A program made the position numbers and the translations under genes. This document shows positions 5,544 to 10,853 of a stretch of DNA of 10,853 nt, one piece after another. The notes beneath the pieces were generated by a model. That model did no database searches, was not told where the DNA came from, and saw only the letters and a list, made by a program, of their open reading frames with translations. The DNA lies in NCBI GenBank assembly GCA_902784045.1, contig CACZTE010000187.1:1-10853 (forward strand), written 5' to 3'. Source of the DNA: an uncultured Eubacterium sp. (lineage in GTDB: Bacteria; Bacillota; Clostridia; Eubacteriales; Eubacteriaceae). Numbering within the stretch: the stretch's first letter is position 1; every line of letters starts with the position of its first letter.

Positions 5544-8500
5544 TCAAACGCGTGTAACGGTTAAAGCTGCTTCATGGCCATTTAAGTCCACGGTGTTTTC
5601 ACCTTCGCCGGTTGTTAAACTGTCGGCCAGCGTTTCCGCACAAATCATTTCCGCGTTTTCGGCAATGGCCGAAGCGGCAACATCGTCGGCGGCATAAACC
5701 ACATTGACGTGATCGGTGACATCAAAGCCCTGACGTTTACGCATATTCTGAATATGGGAAATGCATTCACGGGCAATGCCTTCAGCGGTGAGTTTTTCAT
5801 CAAGGGCTGTATCCAAAATGGTAAAGCTGCTGCCGTCAGTGGCTACGTCATAACCTTCGCGGGCAGCAATTCGAATGTCGACCATTTCTGGTGTTACCTC
5901 AATAGTTTCATCTCCAACGGCGACAGGATAAGCTTTACCCGCCGAGGATGCCGCGACGAGAGCCGCCGCGTCAACACTTGCCATTGCTTTACCGAGCAGC
6001 TTGACTTTTTTACCGAGAATGGGGCCCGCCACTTTAAAGTTGGGCTTGACGGTATAATTGAGATAAGCGTTGAGATCATCTCTAAAATCAACGTTTTTGA
6101 CATTAAGCTCTTCCAAAACCAGATCGTTAAGATCCAAAAGCACATCCTTATAGGCGGCATCGATAATCACGCGGGACAGCGGCTGACGGACTTTGATGCC
6201 GGCGTCTTCGCGGGCGGATCTGCCGAGGCTGACCAAATCCCGCACGAGATCCATCGGTTCTTCAACAGCATCGACAATGAGCGCGGTATCCGCCGTCGGA
6301 TAATCCGCCAGATGAACGGATTCGGCACCAGTAAGGTTTTGGTAAATCTCTTCGGTGATATAAGGCGCGAAAGGCGCGCACAGACGGCAAAGACCTTCCA
6401 GCACTTCCCATGTGGTGCGGTAGACGGCTTTTTTGTCATCGTCCATTTCACCGCGCCAGAAACGGCGGCGATTGCGGCGAATATACCAGTTGGACAAATC
6501 GTCAGCCACAAAGTTCTGAATTTTGTGGACAGCTTTATTCATGTCATAAACAGCCATATCCTCAGTCACTTCGGCAACCAGACGGTTATATTTGGAGAGC
6601 AGCCAGCGGTCAATGACCGGGCGTTCACTGGCCGGAATATCGTACGACGCGGGATCGGCTCCGTCGGTGTTGGCGTAAAGCGCGAAAAAGGCGTAGGTGT
6701 TCTTGAAGGTATTAAAGAATTTGCTGACCACTTCTTTTAAGCCGCTTTCGTCAAAACGGGTGGGTGTCCACGCCGGCGACACATAAAGCAGATACCAGCG
6801 GAGAGCGTCCGCGCCGTAATCGTCAAAAAGGCGGAAGGGATCAACGGTATTCCCTTTGGATTTGGACATCTTTTGACCATCGGCATCCAACACAAGATCG
6901 TTGACGAGCACATTTTTGTAAGGAGACTTGCCTGTGACAAAGGTCGAAATGGCCAAAAGCGAATAGAACCAGCCTCGGGTTTGGTCAATGCCCTCACAGA
7001 TAAAATCCGCCGGGAACTGATCTTTAAATTGATCCATATTTTCAAAGGGATAATGCTGCTGAGCAAAGGGCATCGAACCGGAATCAAACCAGCAGTCAAT
7101 GACATCGGGAACGCGGGTCATGCGTCCGCCGCATTTGGGGCAGGTCAGGTGAACATCGTCCACATAGGGGCGGTGAAGCTCGATATCTTCGGAAATGTCT
7201 TCGATAGCCTTTTCGGCAAGTTCTTTTCGAGAACCGACGGAAGCAAGACCGCCGCAAGCTTCATCATCACAACGCCAAATGGGCAGAGGCGTTCCCCAAT
7301 AACGGCTTCTGGAGATGGCCCAATCGTTGAGGTTTTCCAGCCAGTTTCCGAAACGTTTTTCACCGACATAAGGCGGATACCAGTTGACACCGTTGTTGTT
7401 TTCGATGAGCTTGTCTTTCAGCTTGGTGATTTCAATATACCAGCTGGGTTTGGCGTAATATACGAGAGGTGTTTTGCAGCGCCAGCAATGGGGATAATTG
7501 TGAAGGACTTTTTCTTTTTTGAAAAGCACATCCTGATCCTTGAGCCATTTGATGATCTCGATGTCCAGACCGTCTTCCATGACAAAATGACCTTTCCATG
7601 GCGTATCGGTATAGGCGCCGTCTTCGCCGACAGGTTTTAACACCGGCAGATTATACCGTCGGCCGACCTGGTAGTCGTCTTCACCGAAAGCGGGAGCGAT
7701 ATGGACAATGCCCGTACCGTCATCGGTGGTGACATAATCGGCGCATGTCACGAAGAACGCTTTTTCGTGGGCTTTAGGTTTGACAAAAGGCATGAGCTGA
7801 TCGTACTCGATGTATTCTAAATCCTTGCCCTTCATCTCTTCGATGATTTCATATTTGTCTCCGAGCAGTTGATCCGCCAGAACCTTGGCGCAGATAAAGA
7901 CATTGCCGTGGCTTTTTGCCTTGATATAATCAGCGTCGGGATTGACGCAAAGCGCTACGTTGGCCGCCAATGTCCACGGTGTTGTGGTCCAAACGAGGAA
8001 ATACTCGTCGGCGTCTTTACGTTTGAAAGCAACGGTGACTGTGTTGGTCTTGATTTCCTGATAGCCCTGAGCCACTTCGTGAGAAGCCAAGCCCGTTCCG
8101 CAACGAGGGCAATAAGGCAGAATTTTATGACCTTCGTAAATATAGCCTTCGTTGAAGAAACGGTTTAAAATATGCCAGACCGATTCGATATAGTCGTTGT
8201 CCAACGTAATATAGGGGTTGTCGAGGTCGATGAAATACCCCATACGTTTGGTCATTTCCCGCCACATGGCTTCATAGCTGAAGACGGATTCTTTGCATTT
8301 TTGATTGAATTTATCAATGCCGTAGGCTTCGATTTCGGGCTTGTTATGAATGCCGAGCTGCTTTTCCACTTCGATTTCCACCGGCAGACCGTGGGTATCC
8401 CATCCTGCCTTTCGAAGAACGCGATGTCCGGTCATCGTGCGATGTTTACAAACCGAATCCTTTAAGGTGCGGGCGAGCACATGGTGAATGCCAGGTTTTC

Positions 8501-8660
8501 CATTGGCCGTCGGCGGCCCTTCATAAAACACAAAATTATCGCAGCCTTCCCGGTTTTCGATGGTTTTATTCAAAATATCCATCTCTTCCCATCGGGCGGC
8601 GATGGCCTGTTCCGTTTCTTTGACGGACTTGGTTGATAATTCTGAAAATTTAGTTGTCAC
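5544..8660 (-). CDS. ileS: Isoleucyl-tRNA synthetase, type 2 with GxHH signature
   Basis: This cytosolic class I enzyme charges tRNA-Ile with isoleucine. At 1038 residues it is close to the long type-2 IleRS and longer than the roughly 940-residue E. coli form. In order: catalytic-core signature GPPTANGKPGIHH at 48-60, where the usual HxGH is replaced by Gly57-Ile-His59-His60; CPRCGT at 184-189; editing domain with WTTTPW at 224-229 and GIVHIAPAFGEDDY at 317-330; CWRC at 392-395; CDDEACGG and CPKCGG at 464-471 and 507-512; EGIDQTRGWFYSLL at 556-569; KMSKS at 597-601; then the helical anticodon-binding domain (NWYIRRNRRRFW) and a C-terminal domain typical of type 2. The GTG start at 8660 has GGAGG six bases upstream. 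Expression should be controlled by the T-box leader on the right. The GxHH form is associated with strong mupirocin resistance in published type-2 enzymes; resistance here is inferred. Confidence 0.97.
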   Translation of the reverse strand: MTTKFSELSTKSVKETEQAIAARWEEMDILNKTIENREGCDNFVFYEGPPTANGKPGIHHVLARTLKDSVCKHRTMTGHRVLRKAGWDTHGLPVEIEVEKQLGIHNKPEIEAYGIDKFNQKCKESVFSYEAMWREMTKRMGYFIDLDNPYITLDNDYIESVWHILNRFFNEGYIYEGHKILPYCPRCGTGLASHEVAQGYQEIKTNTVTVAFKRKDADEYFLVWTTTPWTLAANVALCVNPDADYIKAKSHGNVFICAKVLADQLLGDKYEIIEEMKGKDLEYIEYDQLMPFVKPKAHEKAFFVTCADYVTTDDGTGIVHIAPAFGEDDYQVGRRYNLPVLKPVGEDGAYTDTPWKGHFVMEDGLDIEIIKWLKDQDVLFKKEKVLHNYPHCWRCKTPLVYYAKPSWYIEITKLKDKLIENNNGVNWYPPYVGEKRFGNWLENLNDWAISRSRYWGTPLPIWRCDDEACGGLASVGSRKELAEKAIEDISEDIELHRPYVDDVHLTCPKCGGRMTRVPDVIDCWFDSGSMPFAQQHYPFENMDQFKDQFPADFICEGIDQTRGWFYSLLAISTFVTGKSPYKNVLVNDLVLDADGQKMSKSKGNTVDPFRLFDDYGADALRWYLLYVSPAWTPTRFDESGLKEVVSKFFNTFKNTYAFFALYANTDGADPASYDIPASERPVIDRWLLSKYNRLVAEVTEDMAVYDMNKAVHKIQNFVADDLSNWYIRRNRRRFWRGEMDDDKKAVYRTTWEVLEGLCRLCAPFAPYITEEIYQNLTGAESVHLADYPTADTALIVDAVEEPMDLVRDLVSLGRSAREDAGIKVRQPLSRVIIDAAYKDVLLDLNDLVLEELNVKNVDFRDDLNAYLNYTVKPNFKVAGPILGKKVKLLGKAMASVDAAALVAASSAGKAYPVAVGDETIEVTPEMVDIRIAAREGYDVATDGSSFTILDTALDEKLTAEGIARECISHIQNMRKRQGFDVTDHVNVVYAADDVAASAIAENAEMICAETLADSLTTGEGENTVDLNGHEAALTVTRV

Positions 8661-8813
8661 TGATTACCTCCGTAATGACTGTAAATATACACGGCCGCTT
8701 CCTCGCGGCGATTCCGTATGCCGAAAACACAAAATTAACCTGTGATGCCAGACGGACCTGCCGACGTTTTAAAGATGAATAAGACACGATATAAACGCCG
8801 GATTGTCATCAAC
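8661..8813 (-). other. ileS leader segment between the T-box terminator and the start codon
   Basis: This is 153 transcribed bases after the T-box terminator. I see no ORF with a ribosome binding site and no further terminator, only the ileS ribosome binding site near its end. The gap is fairly long for a T-box leader. Confidence 0.4.
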
Positions 8814-8845
8814 AAAAAAAGCCCCTCATCACATAGACAAGGGAC
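8814..8845 (-). terminator. Regulated terminator of the T-box leader
   Basis: On the minus strand, GTCCCTTGTC pairs with GATGAGGGGC (ten pairs, several G-T) around TATGT, then seven T. It is the alternative to the antiterminator formed by the T-box sequence just upstream. Confidence 0.85.
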
Positions 8846-9062
8846 GATAAATAACGATTTACCGCGGTACCACCCGCATTGAGCACGCGCATTGCGCACG
8901 AGCTCCGCTTCATTGACATTGATAACGAAGAGTCTCTCCGGAAAGGCCTGCGGGCATTTTTATCCGCCTTCGACCTTTCGGCTCAGAGGTGATCCGCATG
9001 AATGACGATAACAGGAATCTCTCACCAAAACGATCCCCTCTCTGCGAACGTCTTCTTCACAC
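8814..9062 (-). ncRNA. T-box leader (isoleucine-specific) controlling ileS
   Basis: A T-box is a transcript leader that reads the charging state of a tRNA. Uncharged tRNA-Ile pairs its anticodon with a specifier codon and its acceptor end with the T-box bulge, favouring the antiterminator and allowing ileS transcription. The conserved T-box GCGGGTGGTACCGCGGT is visible on the minus strand at 8861-8877. The UGGU bulge (8872-8869) has U as the variable base, matching the A discriminator of tRNA-Ile. The Stem I base pairs CAGAG-AGG (about 9044-9037) with CCTCTG near 8989-8984. Just 5' of that arm, GATCA holds the specifier ATC (8993-8991) followed by a purine, coding isoleucine. The terminator GTCCCTTGTC/GATGAGGGGC with seven T lies at 8845-8814. 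Stem I and promoter limits are approximate. Confidence 0.93.
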
Positions 9063-9108
9063 CGTCCTCGTCGGCGCCTTTTTTTTGTATGAAAAATGAC
9101 ACCCACAT

Positions 9109-9136
9109 ATTGTAACAGATAAATAATGAAAATCAA
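9109..9136 (-). promoter_or_regulatory. Promoter of the T-box-ileS unit
   Basis: On the minus strand, TTGATT (9136-9131) and TACAAT (9114-9109) are 16 bases apart, and TG lies one base before the -10. Transcription would start near 9102, about 40 bases before T-box Stem I. Confidence 0.65.
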
Positions 9137-9156
9137 GCACTTTTAGACAAAGCGAA

Positions 9157-9185
9157 GCATCCTTTGCTTTTCAGCTTAAGGATGC
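9157..9185 (-). terminator. Weak terminator candidate after the FHA/membrane-protein unit
   Basis: GCATCCTT and AAGGATGC pair perfectly over eight bases around a 13-base loop. On the minus strand only the T-rich run TTCGCTTTGTCT follows, not a clean T-tract, so termination may be partial. It lies about 20 bases after the membrane-protein stop and just upstream of the ileS promoter. Confidence 0.45.
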
Positions 9186-9205
9186 CGAGTAAACACTTGA
9201 TTCAA

Positions 9206-9520
9206 TTACTCATATACCGGCTCCGCCATCGGTTCTGCGGGAGCCTGCTGTTCCGCCGGCACCTGTTGTTCTGCCGGACTTTGCACAGCGTCGCCCGGAT
9301 TAGCTTCAGCTGTGGGCTGCGGCTGATTGTTGGGCTTGCGGTCATCTAATTGATGATGCTCGGCGTTGGGATCTTTAAAGCTGCCGCCGTTATGGGCTGA
9401 TACCGTAATATAAAAAGCTCCGAGAACGAGCAAAAGCAACAATGCGGTTACAATCAATGATATGCCCCAACGCTTTCCCCGGCTCATATAAATTTTGCTT
9501 ATCGGCTTCTGTTCTGCCAT
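9206..9520 (-). CDS. Small single-pass membrane protein with Pro/Glu/Gln/Ala-rich tail
   Basis: The 104-residue product is not in a family I recognise. One strong membrane segment spans about residues 19-41 (ISLIVTALLLLLVLGAFYITV). It is preceded by a positive stretch (SRGKR at 13-17), which predicts a short cytosolic N-terminus and an extracellular C-terminus. The outer part is hydrophilic and low in complexity. It includes PNNQPQPTAEANP and two copies of PAEQQ at 82-92 followed by PAEP, so it is probably unstructured and may lie across the cell wall. The start chosen is ATG at 9520, because AAAGGAG lies seven bases upstream; an in-frame ATG seven codons earlier lacks such a site. It follows the FHA gene by 41 bases on the same strand and is probably co-transcribed. 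It could tether the FHA protein to the membrane, but nothing in the sequence proves this. Confidence 0.75.
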   Translation of the reverse strand: MAEQKPISKIYMSRGKRWGISLIVTALLLLLVLGAFYITVSAHNGGSFKDPNAEHHQLDDRKPNNQPQPTAEANPGDAVQSPAEQQVPAEQQAPAEPMAEPVYE

Positions 9521-9561
9521 TTGATTTCTCCTTTGCGTCAAAACGCCGCAGTCGGCAAAAC

Positions 9562-10635
9562 TTACGACAATTTATCAAAGCGATAAGTCCGAAGACCGAT
9601 GGTAATCATATCGCCGGGAATAATCGGGACCATTTTGTGAGGCGCTAAATATTTTCCGTTTAACAAAACGCCGTTGGTCGATCCCAAATCCTCAATCACA
9701 AAGTTTCCGTTTTTCCGATCAATTTTAAAATGTTTTCGGCTGATGCCGCGGTCCAACATTTGATAATCGACACCGATATCGCTTTTTCCAACGATAAAAG
9801 GTGTCTTGGTCACCATACAAAGATCCTTCTGTCCAACCGGAGGATTTTGCCATTCAAGGGTCATCACTTCAAAGCCCGACACATCCGCCATGCCGATATC
9901 CGGCACGACACCGGTGATTTGCAAGTCGTCTTCTTCATCTATTGCGGCTTTGGCCTCATCGCTGACAATATCCGGTTTTTCCAGTTCATCGTCATCAGCT
10001 GTTTTGTCATAAATCTGACTGTCAGACACATCAAATACCGATTTGTCCCGCGGTAACGGCTCGGGTTCTTCCTCCGCCACTAACGACTCTTCCGGAACAA
10101 AGGCGTTGGCGTGCTGGCTTTCTTCGGAAAAATCTTCTTCCGCATCTTCCGTCGTTTCGGAGAAAGGCGCTTTTTCTTCCGGATGGTTACCCAAGATTGT
10201 GCTTATAACTGCACCGCCTTCACGGGCGTCAAGCACTTTGATTTTATCCCACAACAGACCTGCTGTTTGATTGATGTTTCCTGATTCAAAAGCCGCCATC
10301 ATCGCCGCCTGTTCCGACTCGGAAAACAGACAGACATGACAGAATGTAAAACTAAGGCCGCCGATATCCAGCGTATCGCCGTCATTCATCAAGAAAAACA
10401 CATCTTCCGTCAATAAATTGTGGTTTAAATGAACCCTTTTGCTACCGGGATAAACCCGGATTTCCCAATGATCGTCAACCAGTTTTAATTCAGCATTCAG
10501 CGGAGATAACCCGGCATCCCGGGTACTGAAATCGCAAAGCTGAGACTCACTGCCAATAAAAAAAGGTGATTTGATAAGCTGTATCCGCTCTCCTTCAGGC
10601 ATCATTGTTAGGGACGCCGATTGAAATGCGTTCAT
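9562..10635 (-). CDS. Protein with two FHA-type domains joined by an acidic linker
   Basis: FHA domains bind phosphothreonine peptides, usually made by Ser/Thr kinases of the PknB type. The 357-residue protein has no signal peptide or membrane segment. The C-terminal domain (about 255-355) is canonical: PFIVGKSDIGVDYQ, SRKHF with Ser299 and His302, and DLGSTNGVLLNGKYL with Asn321, the conserved phosphothreonine-recognition positions. The N-terminal part (about 10-100) has the same fold pattern (SPFFIGSESQLCDF, then NDGDTLDIGGLSFTF) but has SPLNAEL where SxxH is expected, so phosphopeptide binding there is doubtful. Between them lies a low-complexity, very acidic stretch (about 150-245). The start at 10635 is set by AAAGGAG just upstream; an ATG eight codons earlier overlaps that site. 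The gene leads a likely two-gene unit with the small membrane protein. The kinase partner is not in the window. Confidence 0.87.
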   Translation of the reverse strand: MNAFQSASLTMMPEGERIQLIKSPFFIGSESQLCDFSTRDAGLSPLNAELKLVDDHWEIRVYPGSKRVHLNHNLLTEDVFFLMNDGDTLDIGGLSFTFCHVCLFSESEQAAMMAAFESGNINQTAGLLWDKIKVLDAREGGAVISTILGNHPEEKAPFSETTEDAEEDFSEESQHANAFVPEESLVAEEEPEPLPRDKSVFDVSDSQIYDKTADDDELEKPDIVSDEAKAAIDEEDDLQITGVVPDIGMADVSGFEVMTLEWQNPPVGQKDLCMVTKTPFIVGKSDIGVDYQMLDRGISRKHFKIDRKNGNFVIEDLGSTNGVLLNGKYLAPHKMVPIIPGDMITIGLRTYRFDKLS

Positions 10636-10853
10636 GTCTCTCTCCTTTATGATTATCATAATTTTGATTTTGGTTTAATTTTATCGATACATTCTGCGGG
10701 CAAATATTAATCTCTCTTCCGAAGAAACCTGTAGGCAAAGCGTAACCTCGCTGCCAATACGATATTTCCACAACGTCGTTATCACTGCCCAACAGATCAC
10801 AAGATAAACAATAATTGGTAAACTACAAATTACTCCGCGCCGCGCACCGGCGC
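10636..10853 (-). other. Right-edge region with no convincing gene
   Basis: No well-supported gene is seen. On the minus strand, one frame is open from the edge (10851) to a TAA at 10681-10683 for 56 codons, including a hydrophobic run VICSLPIIVYLVICWAVITTLW. It could be the end of a membrane protein, but it has many Cys, Arg and rare-looking codons and may be chance. No good promoter for the FHA gene was found. Confidence 0.25.
10647..10661. promoter_or_regulatory. Palindrome next to the FHA gene ribosome binding site, Fur-box-like core
   Basis: TTATGATTATCATAA is a perfect 7-1-7 palindrome ending at the FHA gene ribosome binding site. On the minus strand its core ATGATAATCAT equals the centre of the classical Fur consensus, and 13 of the 19 consensus positions match overall. 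The flanks do not match and the DNA is AT-rich, so chance remains possible. Confidence 0.3.

Noticed and set aside
5709..6740. A 343-codon plus-strand ORF opposite ileS
   Set aside because: It lies fully inside the well-supported ileS gene, has no ribosome binding site or family features, and is typical of an antisense frame kept open by codon bias.
6873..7640. A 255-codon plus-strand ORF opposite ileS
   Set aside because: Same situation: antisense shadow of conserved IleRS catalytic-core and editing-domain codons, with no independent support.
9184..9200. GCCGAGTAAACACTTGA matches 13-29 (GCCGAATAAACACTTGA) at 16 of 17 bases
   Set aside because: A rough estimate gives a fair chance of one such near-match in a window this long. 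One copy is inside coding sequence and there is no longer flanking similarity.
10595..10792. A 65-codon minus-strand ORF overlapping the FHA gene start
   Set aside because: It is out of frame with the FHA gene, lacks a good ribosome binding site, and has a composition unlike the neighbouring genes.
1..10853. CRISPR array, mobile element, toxin-antitoxin pair or phage-defence genes
   Set aside because: No regularly spaced repeats, transposase or recombinase motifs, attachment-site pairs, or small-gene pairs of known toxin-antitoxin type were seen. The genes are ordinary chromosomal ones.

Overview
The window looks like chromosomal DNA of a Gram-positive Bacillota, probably a clostridial lineage. 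The reasons are a T-box leader in front of ileS, strong GGAGG-type ribosome binding sites, several GTG starts, a lipobox lipoprotein, and a long IleRS of the second type. No transposase, integrase, phage gene, CRISPR array, rRNA or tRNA was seen. The genus cannot be fixed from this sequence alone.

Layout, left to right. A 5' portion of an arylamine N-acetyltransferase gene runs off the left edge (minus). Behind it lies a short prepilin peptidase (A24 family, minus) with an unusually long leader. Next, also minus, is a tightly coupled pair: nfo (endonuclease IV) followed by a cation diffusion facilitator. A 454-base AT-rich spacer with a strong inverted repeat separates nfo from a cytosolic PAS-PAS-GGDEF protein (minus). 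That protein has a ruined cyclase signature but an intact RxxD inhibitory site. Its promoter region is shared with a divergent small lipoprotein gene (plus). The lipoprotein gene converges on ileS (minus) across a compact cluster of three inverted repeats. ileS is preceded by an isoleucine T-box (AUC specifier, UGGU acceptor bulge, terminator). The right end has a two-gene minus-strand unit: a protein with two FHA-like domains, then a small single-pass membrane protein with a Pro/Glu/Gln/Ala-rich tail. The last 190 bases hold no convincing gene.

How the genes fit together. Most are housekeeping or signalling genes in separate short units. The T-box should raise ileS expression when uncharged tRNA-Ile accumulates. 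The encoded IleRS carries the swapped active-site motif GxHH in place of HxGH, which is reported in mupirocin-hyper-resistant type-2 IleRS. nfo and the CDF transporter appear translationally coupled. The degenerate GGDEF protein and the divergent lipoprotein may be co-controlled, and the FHA protein and small membrane protein may work together, but both ideas are inference. No clear undescribed multi-gene system is visible. The best leads are the GxHH IleRS, the degenerate GGDEF protein, and the FHA/membrane-protein pair.
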